Assembly: GCF_900142235.1 (NCBI RefSeq)
Contig: NZ_FRAE01000009.1
Coordinates: 1 to 64,000 of the forward strand
Direction of reading: 5' to 3'
Source: Tepidibacter formicigenes DSM 15518
GTDB lineage: Bacteria > Bacillota > Clostridia > Peptostreptococcales > Peptostreptococcaceae
DNA length: 64,000 bases
Position numbers and translations under genes: made by a program. A model generated the notes under the pieces. That model did not search any database. It was not told where the DNA came from and saw only the letters and a program-made list of their open reading frames with translations. This document shows positions 44,013-53,314 of this stretch, in pieces (the stretch's first letter is position 1; each line of letters begins with the position of its first letter).

Positions 44013-44822
44013 TTAAAGATTTTTATGGGAATTATTTACTACTTCTGAAATATTTGTTTTATAATCCTCATTGCTAATATTATTTATATTTTCATTTTTT
44101 CTTATGTATAATAGATATTCTATATTCCCCTCTGGACCTTTTATTGGTGAATAATCTAAGTTTAAAACTTCAAATCCAATTTCTACAGCAAAATTTACTA
44201 TCTTTTCTATAACTTCTATATGAGTTTCTTTTTCTCTTACTACTCCTTTTTTTCCTACCTTTTCTCTTCCTGCTTCAAATTGAGGCTTTATTAATGCTAC
44301 TATTTCTCCATCATTATTTAAAAGTTCTTTAGCTTTTGGAAGAACTAATTTTAAAGATATAAAAGAAACATCTATTGAGGCAAAATCTGCATATTCTCCT
44401 ATATCTTCAAAGTTTACATGTCTTATATTAGTTCTTTCCATACATACAACTCTATCATCTTGTCTTAATTTCCAAGCAAGTTGTCCATATCCTACATCTA
44501 TAGAAAAAACTTTTTTAGCTTTATTTTGAAGCATACAATCTGTAAAACCACCAGTTGATGCACCTATATCTAAGCATACCTTGTCTTTTAAATCTATATT
44601 AAATTTTTTCATAGATTTTTCTAATTTTAATCCACCTCTACTTACATATGGAATAGGATTTCCTTTTACCTGTATTTTACAGTCTTCTTTAACATTTGTT
44701 CCTGGTTTATCACATCTTTGACCATCTATAAATACAAGTCCTGCCATTATTGCTTTTCTAGCCCTTTCTCTACTTTCAAAATATCCTTGTTCTACTAACA
44801 ATAAATCTGCTCTTTTTTTCAT
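44013..44822 (-). CDS. tlyA: TlyA/YqxC family rRNA methyltransferase
   Basis: An S4 RNA-binding domain at the N-terminus (SRERARKAIMAGLVFID) is joined to an FtsJ-like methyltransferase fold with LDIGASTGGFTD near residue 84 and SIDVGYGQLAWKL near 107. TlyA proteins 2'-O-methylate rRNA, and the target in this lineage is unverified. The final 20 residues are an asparagine-rich tail without obvious function. It lies between dxs and argR. Confidence 0.9.
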   Translation of the reverse strand: MKKRADLLLVEQGYFESRERARKAIMAGLVFIDGQRCDKPGTNVKEDCKIQVKGNPIPYVSRGGLKLEKSMKKFNIDLKDKVCLDIGASTGGFTDCMLQNKAKKVFSIDVGYGQLAWKLRQDDRVVCMERTNIRHVNFEDIGEYADFASIDVSFISLKLVLPKAKELLNNDGEIVALIKPQFEAGREKVGKKGVVREKETHIEVIEKIVNFAVEIGFEVLNLDYSPIKGPEGNIEYLLYIRKNENINNISNEDYKTNISEVVNNSHKNL

Positions 44823-44830
44823 AATAATTG

Positions 44831-46696
44831 TTACCTTTCTATATTTAATTCATTTAATACTCTATTAGCTATTTTTTCACTAGATAATCCATACTTATTA
44901 TAAAGTATATCTACACTTCCATGTTCTATAAAAATATCCGGAAGAGCTATATTCACTATTTTTCCTTTAAATCCAAAACTTGATAAAACAGAAGTTATTT
45001 TTTCTCCAAATCCTCCAGTTAAAACATTATCTTCAACTGTAAATATATATTTATATTTTTGACTTAAATCTTTCAATATATCTTCATCCATAGGTTTTAA
45101 AAATCTACCATTAATAACTGTAGGACTTACTCCTTTTTCTTTTAATGTATCTGCTGCTTCAAGAGAATTTTTAACTACATTTCCTATTGCTATAATTGCT
45201 GTATTTTCTCCTTGATTTAATAATTCCCATTTACCTAATTTAAAATCAAAATTTTCATTTTTAAGTTTTATAGCTTCTCCTCTAGGATATCTTATAGCAA
45301 CAGGTCCATCTATTTCAAAAGAAAATTCAATCATCTTTTCAAGCTCTAGTTTATCTTTAGGCGCCATAACAGTTAGATTAGGTATTGAATTTAAATAACT
45401 TAAATCAAATACGCCATGATGAGTTTCTCCATCAGCTCCAACTAATCCTGCTCTGTCAAGCAGGAATGTAACAGGTAAATTTTGAAGAGCAACATCGTGT
45501 ATTATTTGATCATATCCTCTTTGAAGAAAAGTAGAATATACAGCAAAATAAGGTCTAATTCCATTTGCTGCAAGCCCTGCAGCAAATGTAACTGCATGTC
45601 CTTCAGCTATTCCTACGTCAAAAAATCTATCGGGATAAGCTTCTTTAAACTTATTAAGTCCAGTTCCAGATGGCATAGCAGCGGTTATTGCAACTATTTT
45701 TTTATTTTTTTTTGCAAGAGATACAAGCTTATTTCCTACAACTTCTGAGTAACTTTCTTTAGTGCTTTTTTCTATACCTTTTTCAACATTAAAAGGACTT
45801 ACTCCATGATATTTATTAGGTTCATTTTCTGCAAATCTATATCCTTTTCCTTTTTTAGTAACTACATGTACAAGTACTGGCCCTTTTACATTTTTTATTT
45901 TATTGAAAGTTTCAATTAACTCATTTATATCATGTCCATCTATAGGTCCAAAATACTTTATTCCCATTTCTTCGAATAAAATACCTTCACTCATAAAGTA
46001 TTTTACACTATCTTTGAATTTATCAGCTGCTTTATAAACAGTATTTCCAATTTTAGGAATTATATTTGTGATATTCTCAAATTCATCTTTAATCTTTTTA
46101 TAAGCTTTATTAGTTCTAAGTTTTAATAAGTAATTAGAAAGACTTCCTACATTTTCATCTATAGACATTTCATTGTCGTTTAAAACAACTATCATATTTG
46201 TTTTAGTATGTCCTAAATGATTTAATGCTTCAAATGCCATTCCTCCTGTTAAAGCTCCATCTCCTATTATTGAAATAATAGAGTGACTTTCTTTATTTAT
46301 ATCTCTAGCCATGGCAAGTCCAAGTCCTGCTGAAATAGAAGTAGAACTATGACCTGTTTCAAATATGTCATGGCTACTTTCACATCTCTTTGGAAAACCA
46401 CTTAGTCCTTCAAATTTTCTTAATGTATCAAATTTATCTCTTCTTCCTGTTATAATCTTATGTACATAAGCTTGATGTCCAACATCCCATACTATTTTAT
46501 CCTTTGGGCTTTTAAATATATAATGAAGAGCAAGTGTAAGCTCAACTATTCCTAAATTTGAAGCTAAATGTCCACCGGTTTTAGATATTGACTTAACTAA
46601 GAATTTTCTAATCTCATTAGCTAGAATATCTAGTTCATTTATATCTAATTTTTTTAAATCCTCAGGATCATTCACATTGTATAAATATTTATACAT
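44831..46696 (-). CDS. dxs: 1-deoxy-D-xylulose-5-phosphate synthase
   Basis: This thiamine-diphosphate enzyme condenses pyruvate and glyceraldehyde-3-phosphate in the first step of the MEP isoprenoid pathway. Visible are GHQAYVHKIITGR near 74, the ThDP/Mg site GDGALTGGMAFEALN near 144, and DRAGLVGADGETHHG near 405. It has 621 residues, full length. ispA lies two genes upstream, so two enzymes of isoprenoid synthesis are grouped. Confidence 0.96.
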   Translation of the reverse strand: MYKYLYNVNDPEDLKKLDINELDILANEIRKFLVKSISKTGGHLASNLGIVELTLALHYIFKSPKDKIVWDVGHQAYVHKIITGRRDKFDTLRKFEGLSGFPKRCESSHDIFETGHSSTSISAGLGLAMARDINKESHSIISIIGDGALTGGMAFEALNHLGHTKTNMIVVLNDNEMSIDENVGSLSNYLLKLRTNKAYKKIKDEFENITNIIPKIGNTVYKAADKFKDSVKYFMSEGILFEEMGIKYFGPIDGHDINELIETFNKIKNVKGPVLVHVVTKKGKGYRFAENEPNKYHGVSPFNVEKGIEKSTKESYSEVVGNKLVSLAKKNKKIVAITAAMPSGTGLNKFKEAYPDRFFDVGIAEGHAVTFAAGLAANGIRPYFAVYSTFLQRGYDQIIHDVALQNLPVTFLLDRAGLVGADGETHHGVFDLSYLNSIPNLTVMAPKDKLELEKMIEFSFEIDGPVAIRYPRGEAIKLKNENFDFKLGKWELLNQGENTAIIAIGNVVKNSLEAADTLKEKGVSPTVINGRFLKPMDEDILKDLSQKYKYIFTVEDNVLTGGFGEKITSVLSSFGFKGKIVNIALPDIFIEHGSVDILYNKYGLSSEKIANRVLNELNIER

Positions 46697-46735
46697 TATT
46701 TCATCCTACTTTCTCAATAATTATTTTTAATACAA

Positions 46736-46764
46736 ATATACCCTAGTATTTATTACTAGGATAT
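46736..46764 (-). terminator. Hairpin between the DUF212 gene and dxs
   Basis: Arms around CCTAGTA (46742-46748) and TACTAGG (46754-46760), extended by A/T pairs, with a U-containing tail. Probably ends transcription of the DUF212 gene. Confidence 0.5.
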
Positions 46765-46823
46765 ACTGATACACTCTATATATACTTAAAGCATAGATAT
46801 TATAGCATATTAAAGGTTCGTTT

Positions 46824-47273
46824 TCAAATCATTATATTAGCAATTATAATCCCAAGTATAGCTCCTGAAATAACCTCTACAGGAGTGTGTCCAACTAATT
46901 CTTTTAATCTTTTTTCATTAAACACATCTTTTTTATGAGCATGAATATCCTCTATCATTTTATTTAAAATCTTAGCTTGTTTGCCAACTGCTCTTCTAAC
47001 TCCTGCTGCATCGTACATTACAATTAAAGCAAAAACCAATCCTAATGCAAATTCAACAGAATTATATCCTCTTTTTATTCCTACTCCTGTTGCTAAACTC
47101 ATTACAAAAGAAGAATGAGAGCTAGGCATTCCTCCAGAACCTACAAATCTTGAAACATCAATTTTCTTTTCAAATACAAATGTAAGTATAACCTTTAAAA
47201 GCTGAGCTATAAACCAAGCTGTAAAGCAAGCCATAAAAACATCGTTATTTAATAACCCTTCAAAAAAAGACAC
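46824..47273 (-). CDS. DUF212 (YuiD-like) divergent PAP2 family membrane protein
   Basis: A 149-residue membrane protein with about four helices. The hallmark SGGMPSSHSSFVMSL near residue 45 is related to the acid phosphatase/vanadium haloperoxidase motif, and DAAGVRRAVGKQAKILN lies near 88. Its activity is not established; a lipid phosphatase role linked to undecaprenyl or isoprenoid phosphates is plausible next to ispA. GTG start with AAGGAGGA. Confidence 0.85.
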   Translation of the reverse strand: MSFFEGLLNNDVFMACFTAWFIAQLLKVILTFVFEKKIDVSRFVGSGGMPSSHSSFVMSLATGVGIKRGYNSVEFALGLVFALIVMYDAAGVRRAVGKQAKILNKMIEDIHAHKKDVFNEKRLKELVGHTPVEVISGAILGIIIANIMI

Positions 47274-47288
47274 TTAAAATCCTCCTTA

Positions 47289-48179
47289 TTAATATTCTCT
47301 GTCTACAATATAATCTGCTAAATATTTCAAAAACTCTCCTTTATCTTCAAAGCTAGATATAGAATTTTTAGCGTCATCTATAAGCTTTTTAGCAATTTTT
47401 TTTGATTCTTCAAGTCCAAACAATGAAGGATATGTTGATTTATTATTTTCCAAATCACTTCCAACATTTTTTCCAAGTTTTGATTCATCTCCAACAATAT
47501 CTAATATATCATCAACTATTTGAAATCCAAGACCAATGTTATTTGCATAAGTAGTTATATTTTCTAATTGTTTCTCATCTGCTCCACCTATTATAGCTCC
47601 AGCTCTTAAAGCTCCTACAATCATTGCTGATGTTTTGTTGGTATGAATGAAATCTAATGTTTCTTTATCAATTTTTTTATTTTCACTCTCTAAATCTACA
47701 ACTTGACCTGCAATCATCCCATATACTCCTGCCGCTTTAGCTATTTCATTCATTGCTTTTAAATATTTATAGCTTTCTTTCTCGTATTTTAATGAATGTT
47801 TAATCATCAACTCAAAAGCATAATTTAAAAGTCCATCTCCAGCAAGAATTGCTATGCCTTCTCCAAAAACTTTGTGATTTGTCGGCTTTCCTCTTCTTAA
47901 ATCATCATCATCCATTGCTGGTAGATCGTCATGTATAAGAGAATATGTATGTATCATTTCAATTGCACATGCAAATGGTATAGCATCTTCAATATTTCCT
48001 CCAACTAAAGAAGTACTTTCCATTAACAGTATAGGTCTAAGTCTTTTTCCCCCAGCATCTAAGCTATATTTCATAGCCTCAAATAATGTTTTTTGATATC
48101 CTTGTATTTTCGGTATATAATTTTCAAGCTCTTTTTCGAAGTATTCTTTCTTATCATTTAATTCTTTTTTTAAATTCAT
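47289..48179 (-). CDS. ispA: Farnesyl diphosphate synthase family polyprenyl synthetase
   Basis: It condenses DMAPP/GPP with IPP to farnesyl (or geranylgeranyl) diphosphate. The two aspartate-rich motifs are HDDLPAMDDDDLRRGK near residue 84 and FQIVDDILD near 225. The start is the ATG at 48177-48179 with GGGGAGGA; a longer frame would overlap xseB. It has 296 residues. It is directly downstream of xseB, as in Bacillus. Confidence 0.94.
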   Translation of the reverse strand: MNLKKELNDKKEYFEKELENYIPKIQGYQKTLFEAMKYSLDAGGKRLRPILLMESTSLVGGNIEDAIPFACAIEMIHTYSLIHDDLPAMDDDDLRRGKPTNHKVFGEGIAILAGDGLLNYAFELMIKHSLKYEKESYKYLKAMNEIAKAAGVYGMIAGQVVDLESENKKIDKETLDFIHTNKTSAMIVGALRAGAIIGGADEKQLENITTYANNIGLGFQIVDDILDIVGDESKLGKNVGSDLENNKSTYPSLFGLEESKKIAKKLIDDAKNSISSFEDKGEFLKYLADYIVDREY

Positions 48180-48180
48180 A

Positions 48181-48393
48181 CTAATCCTCCCCAATTTCAA
48201 ACTCTAACTCTTCAAAATTTTCATCAGAAAACTTTGTTATTTTAAGTTCAGCAGATTCTAATAAATTGTTACAATACCTATATAACTTAATACCTTCTTC
48301 ATAAAGCTTTAAAGATTCATCTAAAAAAACTGCTTCTTCTTCTAATTTTTCAAGTATTTCTTCTAATCTTTTATAAGCCTCTTCATATTTCAT
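48181..48393 (-). CDS. xseB: Exodeoxyribonuclease VII small subunit
   Basis: A 70-residue helical protein with the family pattern YEEAYKRLEEILEKLEEE and SLKLYEEGIKLYRYC. It binds the C-terminal helices of XseA to form the exonuclease VII complex. The start follows the xseA stop by one base. Confidence 0.94.
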   Translation of the reverse strand: MKYEEAYKRLEEILEKLEEEAVFLDESLKLYEEGIKLYRYCNNLLESAELKITKFSDENFEELEFEIGED

Positions 48394-48394
48394 A

Positions 48395-49603
48395 TTAATC
48401 TACCTCTTTTAAATTTATATTTTCAATCTTACAATCTATATCAGCTTTTTTAAACAATATTTTAATATTATCTCCTAAATTCAAATTTTTAGGATTTTTT
48501 ACTAACTTACTTTCCTTTTCAACTAAAGCATATCCTCTTGACATTACTGATAAAGGGCTTAAACTATGTAGATTTTTTCCTAAGTGATTCAACTGATCTT
48601 TTTTAAATTTTATTTTATTAACTACTGCTTTATTCATATCTTCAAATATGCTATCTAGTTCTATTTTTTTATCCTTTAAAATAAAATTTGAATATGTAAA
48701 GAGTATCCCTTTTTTTACATTTTCAAGCTTAACTCTATCTTTATCTATTATATTTTTAAAAGTTTTATCTATTCTATGTTTTATATTTTCAAGCTTATAT
48801 TTCACATCTAAATATGAAGGCACAGCAATCTCTGCAGCAGCAGAAGGTGTTGGAGCTCTAAAATCTGCTACAAAATCTGAAATTGTAAAATCTGTTTCAT
48901 GTCCGACAGCAGAAATTATAGGAATTTGAGATTTAAATATACTTCTTGCTACTATTTCTTCATTAAAAGACCACAACTCTTCTATAGATCCTCCACCTCT
49001 ACCTAATATTATAACATCTACATTACTAAATTTATTAAAGAAATCAATTGCTTTAACTATATCTTCTGCTGATTTTTCCCCTTGAACAAGTACTGAATAT
49101 ATCTTTATATTTACTTTTGGATATCTTCTACTTATTACATTTATTATATCTCTTATAGCTGCTCCTGTAGAAGATGTGATAACTCCTATATTTTTAGGCA
49201 TAGCGGGAATACTTTTCTTATATTTTTTATCAAATAAACCTTCTTTTTCTAATTCATCTCTTAACTTCATAAATTTTATATATAAATTTCCTATTCCTTC
49301 AATTTCTATAAAATTAATATAAAATTGATAACTTCCGTCTTTCTCATATAAAGATATATAACCTGATGCTACTATATTAAGCCCTTCTTTTAAATCTATA
49401 TCAAGTGGTCTATTATTTTTAAACATAACACAATTTATTTTAGAATTTTTATCCTTTAAAGATAAATATACATTTCCACTACTGTGTATCTTTAAATTAG
49501 ATATTTCTCCTTTTACTTTTAAATTATAAAGTATAGGGTCATTTACAAGTATTCTTTTTATATACGAGTTAATCTCACTTACTGAAAGAGCCTTTAATTT
49601 CAT
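48395..49603 (-). CDS. xseA: Exodeoxyribonuclease VII large subunit
   Basis: The N-terminal OB fold (VKGEISNLKIHSSGNVYLS) binds single-stranded DNA. The catalytic domain holds GVITSSTGAAIRDI near residue 132, ILGRGGGSIEELWSFNEE near 186 and SAVGHETDFTISDFVAD near 221. The ATG at 49601-49603 follows AGGUGGGA; a GTG four codons upstream lies inside that site. It has 402 residues. It is preceded by the TsaD-like gene with a one-base gap. Confidence 0.95.
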   Translation of the reverse strand: MKLKALSVSEINSYIKRILVNDPILYNLKVKGEISNLKIHSSGNVYLSLKDKNSKINCVMFKNNRPLDIDLKEGLNIVASGYISLYEKDGSYQFYINFIEIEGIGNLYIKFMKLRDELEKEGLFDKKYKKSIPAMPKNIGVITSSTGAAIRDIINVISRRYPKVNIKIYSVLVQGEKSAEDIVKAIDFFNKFSNVDVIILGRGGGSIEELWSFNEEIVARSIFKSQIPIISAVGHETDFTISDFVADFRAPTPSAAAEIAVPSYLDVKYKLENIKHRIDKTFKNIIDKDRVKLENVKKGILFTYSNFILKDKKIELDSIFEDMNKAVVNKIKFKKDQLNHLGKNLHSLSPLSVMSRGYALVEKESKLVKNPKNLNLGDNIKILFKKADIDCKIENINLKEVD

Positions 49604-49604
49604 A

Positions 49605-50564
49605 TTATATCCCACCTAAAAAACTATTTAATCCAATTAATGAAACTCCAATAGCATTATCCTTTGCATACTCTGATTTTGTAAAATAAGTATTTATATT
49701 GTATGATTTTAAATTATCACTTAAATTAGAAGATATATATTTGCTGGAAGATACACCTCCAACAAATAGTATATCTTTCACCTTATACTTTTCACTCAAA
49801 TATATTAATGCTTTGTATAAAGAATCTGAAACTACCTTTAATGTAAGTTTAGATATATACTCTTTTGAATAATCATTTATCAAACTATATATCTTTGTCT
49901 CCATTCCTGAAAAATTCATAAATCCTTCTTTAGAAGAAATTCTTAAATTTTTTACTTCTTCATTACATTTCATTGCATTTTCATCTATATAAAATCCACA
50001 TGGGAATGGATATTCAAATTTTACCCCTATTCTATCTATAAGTTGTCCCACACTTATATCTTTTGTTCCACCTATTATTTCTAAATTATATCTATTTAAA
50101 AATTTATTAACCAAAAGTATTTCTGTTGTTCCTCCAGACATATGAACACATATAAATTCATCTTTATCTATTTTTGTATCAAAGAAAGCTGCCTCTATGT
50201 GTCCATCTTGATGAGACGTTTCATATAATGGAATATTTAGAACTGAAGAAATCCCTTTGGCAAATTTATATCCACAATTAAATACTGGCATATAGGATCC
50301 TTTTATAGATCTTGGTTTTGATGAAGCACAAATACCAACTATTTCAAATTCTTTTATTTTAGATTTAATATTTTCAAACATATCTCCTAAATTATTTACA
50401 TGCTGAAAAACTGCTTCTGACTGCCTAAGTCCTTTGTTTCCCTTTTTTACACTTAACATTTTTTTATCGCTTAAAATCAATTTTCTTTCTAAATTTATAG
50501 CTGCTATAGAAGTAGTATAGCAGCTTGTATCAATTCCTAAAATTATTTTATTTTTGAGTATCAT
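49605..50564 (-). CDS. TsaD/Kae1-like (peptidase M22) paralogue
   Basis: An ASKHA-fold protein of 319 residues: LGIDTSCYTTSIA at the N-terminus, HVNNLGDM near 55, HQDGH near 127 in place of the HxEGH-like metal motif of genuine TsaD, HMSGGTTEILLV near 150, and FVGGVSSSKYIS near 276. It is too divergent to be the main t6A synthesis enzyme and is probably the second copy found in many Clostridia. Its location in the place where Bacillus has folD, between nusB and xseA, is characteristic of the class. Its start overlaps nusB by 17 bases. Confidence 0.8.
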   Translation of the reverse strand: MILKNKIILGIDTSCYTTSIAAINLERKLILSDKKMLSVKKGNKGLRQSEAVFQHVNNLGDMFENIKSKIKEFEIVGICASSKPRSIKGSYMPVFNCGYKFAKGISSVLNIPLYETSHQDGHIEAAFFDTKIDKDEFICVHMSGGTTEILLVNKFLNRYNLEIIGGTKDISVGQLIDRIGVKFEYPFPCGFYIDENAMKCNEEVKNLRISSKEGFMNFSGMETKIYSLINDYSKEYISKLTLKVVSDSLYKALIYLSEKYKVKDILFVGGVSSSKYISSNLSDNLKSYNINTYFTKSEYAKDNAIGVSLIGLNSFLGGI

Positions 50565-50952
50565 TTAAAACACTTCCTAATACTCCATTTATAAAGCTTG
50601 AGGAATCTTCATTTGCATATTTCTTAGCAAGTTCTACAGCTTCATTTATAGAAACCTTAAAAGGTATATCTTCCCTATAAATAAGCTCTACTATAGCAAG
50701 CCTTATAATACTTAAATCAACTTTAGCTATTCTATCTAATTTCCATCCTTTAGAATACTTTGTTATAAATTCATCTACTTCGTCCTTATTTTCTATAAAT
50801 TTGCTTCCTACATTTAATATGTAGTCTTTATCAAAGTTTTCATGAGAATTTTCTTCAATAAAATCTTCTACTCTTTCAATAGTGTAATCCTTAGTCATTT
50901 CAATTTGATAAAAAAGCTTCATTGCTAGTTCTCTACTAATTTTTCTACTCAT
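50548..50952 (-). CDS. nusB: Transcription antitermination factor NusB
   Basis: A 134-residue all-helical protein of the NusB family: SRKISRELAMKLFYQIEM at the N-terminus, VDLSIIRLAIVELIYREDIP near 88 and INEAVELAKKYANEDSSSF near 110. It joins NusE/S10 on boxA of rRNA leaders. AGGAGGU site and ATG. It lies between the Asp23 gene and the TsaD-like gene. Confidence 0.95.
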   Translation of the reverse strand: MSRKISRELAMKLFYQIEMTKDYTIERVEDFIEENSHENFDKDYILNVGSKFIENKDEVDEFITKYSKGWKLDRIAKVDLSIIRLAIVELIYREDIPFKVSINEAVELAKKYANEDSSSFINGVLGSVLNDTQK

Positions 50953-50985
50953 TACTTACCTCCTAAATGTTTATCTACACAAAAC

Positions 50986-51011
50986 TAACCCTCTGATTAT
51001 TCAGAGGGTTA
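50986..51011 (-). terminator. Hairpin between the Asp23 gene and nusB
   Basis: Perfect 11-base arms TAACCCTCTGA/TCAGAGGGTTA with a TTAT loop, ten bases past the Asp23 stop. The U-run after it is short. Confidence 0.7.
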
Positions 51012-51021
51012 AATATTCATA

Positions 51022-51390
51022 TTATTGATTGTTTTCTTCAATTTTTTCTTTTTTAAAAGTAATTCCTTGAATATGAACATTTACCTCAACAACTTTTAAA
51101 CCAGTCATTGTCTCAACAGTATTTTTAACATTTTCTTGTATTTTCCATGCTACATCTGGTATAACAACTCCATATTCAATAAGTAAAAATAAATCTATAA
51201 ATACATCTTCTTCATTTACTACTACTTTAACACCCTTAGATAGATTCTTTTTACCAAGAATTTCAGTTATATTACCTGTAATACTTCCACTCATAGATGC
51301 TACACCTTCTATTTCAGCAGCAGCGATTCCTGATATAGTAGCTATCACATCTTCAGATATTTTTATCTGGCCATAGTTTTTGTTTTCCAC
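51022..51390 (-). CDS. Asp23/Gls24 family envelope stress response protein
   Basis: A 122-residue protein of the family represented by Bacillus YqhY in the same locus. It contains GQIKISEDVIATISGIAAAEIEGVA (shortened here to its key parts ISEDV and AAxEIEGV), EDVFIDLFLLIEYG and VNVHIQGI. YqhY is linked to control of acetyl-CoA carboxylase in Bacillus; accBC are absent from this cluster. GTG start with GGGGGUGU. Confidence 0.9.
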   Translation of the reverse strand: MENKNYGQIKISEDVIATISGIAAAEIEGVASMSGSITGNITEILGKKNLSKGVKVVVNEEDVFIDLFLLIEYGVVIPDVAWKIQENVKNTVETMTGLKVVEVNVHIQGITFKKEKIEENNQ

Positions 51391-51457
51391 TGGTACACCC
51401 CCAAAGTGTTTATTGAATTATATTCTAATTATATCAAATGAGAGTAAATTTTACAAA

Positions 51458-52150
51458 TTATCTTTTATACTCCATTATTTTTATATTTTCATAAGGTAAT
51501 TTTGTTTCCGTATATACTACATCAAATATTTTTGCTACATCTTGCTTATCAAGCTTTTCTTTATCAACTATAACATTTGCACTGTTTTTACTTATATATA
51601 CAATAGGATTATTAAAGCCTTTAGCCGTTAATAAATTTTCAATATTTGACTCTGCTTCTCTATATTTAACTAATTCTAATTTCATAGCTGATGCTTCATC
51701 TATTGATTTTTGACTAGAAGAAGGATTTTTTATAATTGCATCTAATTCTTCTATTAATTCTCCTCTTTTTTGTTCTCTATTTAATTTCATATCAATAAAA
51801 TATGTATCCTTTTCCATGTTCTCCTTTAAAGCCATTTCTTGCGTTATATTTGCACTAGTTTCCTTTACTTTTTCTTCAACTTCACTTTTATTACTATCTA
51901 CAACTTTTATTTCCTCATTTTGGCTATCTTCTTTAGAAGTCTCTTTTGCTAATTCTTCATCTACATTTAAATTTTCATCTTCATCCATATTTTGTAATAA
52001 ACTTTGTTCATACTCTTCAAGCTCACTAGAAGTTTCAAGTAATGACTTTTTACTTAAGTTATAATTTATTGTTCCCACTAATACTAACATTAATACCAAT
52101 GTAAATATAACAAAATTTCTACTTTTTAAAAATTTTCCATTAAACTTCAT
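51458..52150 (-). CDS. spoIIIAH: Stage III sporulation protein AH
   Basis: The mother-cell half of the SpoIIQ-SpoIIIAH channel between mother cell and forespore. One N-terminal membrane helix (FVIFTLVLMLVLVGTINY) is followed by a low-complexity acidic linker to about residue 115. The YscJ/FliF-like ring-building domain ends the protein (NREQKRGELIEELDAII, then IENLLTAKGF and AKIFDVV). It is the last gene of the spoIIIA operon. Confidence 0.92.
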   Translation of the reverse strand: MKFNGKFLKSRNFVIFTLVLMLVLVGTINYNLSKKSLLETSSELEEYEQSLLQNMDEDENLNVDEELAKETSKEDSQNEEIKVVDSNKSEVEEKVKETSANITQEMALKENMEKDTYFIDMKLNREQKRGELIEELDAIIKNPSSSQKSIDEASAMKLELVKYREAESNIENLLTAKGFNNPIVYISKNSANVIVDKEKLDKQDVAKIFDVVYTETKLPYENIKIMEYKR

Positions 52151-52165
52151 AATTTTAAATCCCCC

Positions 52166-52729
52166 TTATTTCTTTTTTGGATACACCTCTATTTTATGGC
52201 CAGATACTTGAAGTACTGTTTTAACAGCATTAAAAAGTCTTTCTTTTACTACTATATTTTCTGCTCCCTCTGCTACAACAATAACCCCTCTTATTTGAGG
52301 TTCAATAGATTTTAATAATATAGGTTCATTTCCCTGTTTATTATTTGTAGTAACTATTGTTTGTGTATTATTTTCTGTTGTTACAACCCTCCTTCCACCA
52401 GCTGAATCATTTTCCTGTGTAGTTTCAGTTGATATAACCTTATTAAAAGCAGGTTCAATTTCTCCATTAGTTTCTAAAGTTATCATTACCTTTACAGATT
52501 TAACACCTTGTATGTTTGATAATATTTCTTCTAGTCTCTCCTCTAAGACTTCTTCCTTTGTAGTATTTGATTTTATATTTTCTTTTCTTTCTACTAAAGT
52601 TGCATTTGGATAATTTTTTTCTGCTTTTCCATCAAATATATCAGAAATACTTATAAGAAGTATTAATGAAATTATTATTACAGCTATAATACTATACATT
52701 TTTTTCTTATCAAATTTCATGTTCTCCAT
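52166..52729 (-). CDS. spoIIIAG: Stage III sporulation protein AG
   Basis: A 187-residue protein with one N-terminal membrane helix and a ring-building domain related to type III secretion rings: LEEILSNIQGVKSVKVMITL near 65 and EPQIRGVIVVAEGAEN near 143. In Bacillus it forms a large ring in the channel. It overlaps no neighbour and has an AGGGAU site. Confidence 0.92.
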   Translation of the reverse strand: MENMKFDKKKMYSIIAVIIISLILLISISDIFDGKAEKNYPNATLVERKENIKSNTTKEEVLEERLEEILSNIQGVKSVKVMITLETNGEIEPAFNKVISTETTQENDSAGGRRVVTTENNTQTIVTTNNKQGNEPILLKSIEPQIRGVIVVAEGAENIVVKERLFNAVKTVLQVSGHKIEVYPKKK

Positions 52730-52743
52730 AATGATCCCTCACA

Positions 52744-53304
52744 TTAGTTAATTTTTATTTTTTCAATAGATACTTTAAATACCTTATTTAATGTATTCTT
52801 TATATTTTCCTCATGTACTTTACTCTCACTAAAAGCTTCTTTACAGTTTTCACTCTCTTTAAATTCTATTTTTTCTTTACTTTCATTATTACTATTTTTA
52901 TTAGTTTTTAGTTCTTTTATTACTAGATTTTTGACTTCATTACCTTCTATTTCTATACTTTCTAATTTATAACCCTGTTCCTCTAATTTTAGATTTATAC
53001 TTTCCTTTAAATAATTATTATAATTTTCTCTTATTTTTTCTTTATCTATATTTTTATCAAAAGCCATTAATTTTTCATTATATCCATATTGAAACTCATT
53101 AAATTCTTTTAAAATCTTATCTTCTATAGACATTTCATTTGTAAAATTATTTATAATAGGTGTAATTACTATAAAAATAAATATGAAATTTAGTGCTAAA
53201 TTTATATAAGACTTCAAATTTCCTGAAGGAAGCAGCATATCTATTAAATTTATTATAAATGCTGCTATTAATATACTGCTTATCCATTCCTTTACAAAGT
53301 CCAT
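52744..53304 (-). CDS. spoIIIAF: Stage III sporulation protein AF
   Basis: Two N-terminal membrane helices (about 8-25 and 33-50) precede a soluble ring-building-like domain of low conservation. The position between AE and AG and the FVKEWISSILIAAFIINLI start are typical. It has 186 residues and an AAGGAGGA site. Confidence 0.88.
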   Translation of the reverse strand: MDFVKEWISSILIAAFIINLIDMLLPSGNLKSYINLALNFIFIFIVITPIINNFTNEMSIEDKILKEFNEFQYGYNEKLMAFDKNIDKEKIRENYNNYLKESINLKLEEQGYKLESIEIEGNEVKNLVIKELKTNKNSNNESKEKIEFKESENCKEAFSESKVHEENIKNTLNKVFKVSIEKIKIN

Positions 53305-53314
53305 TTTATCCTCC

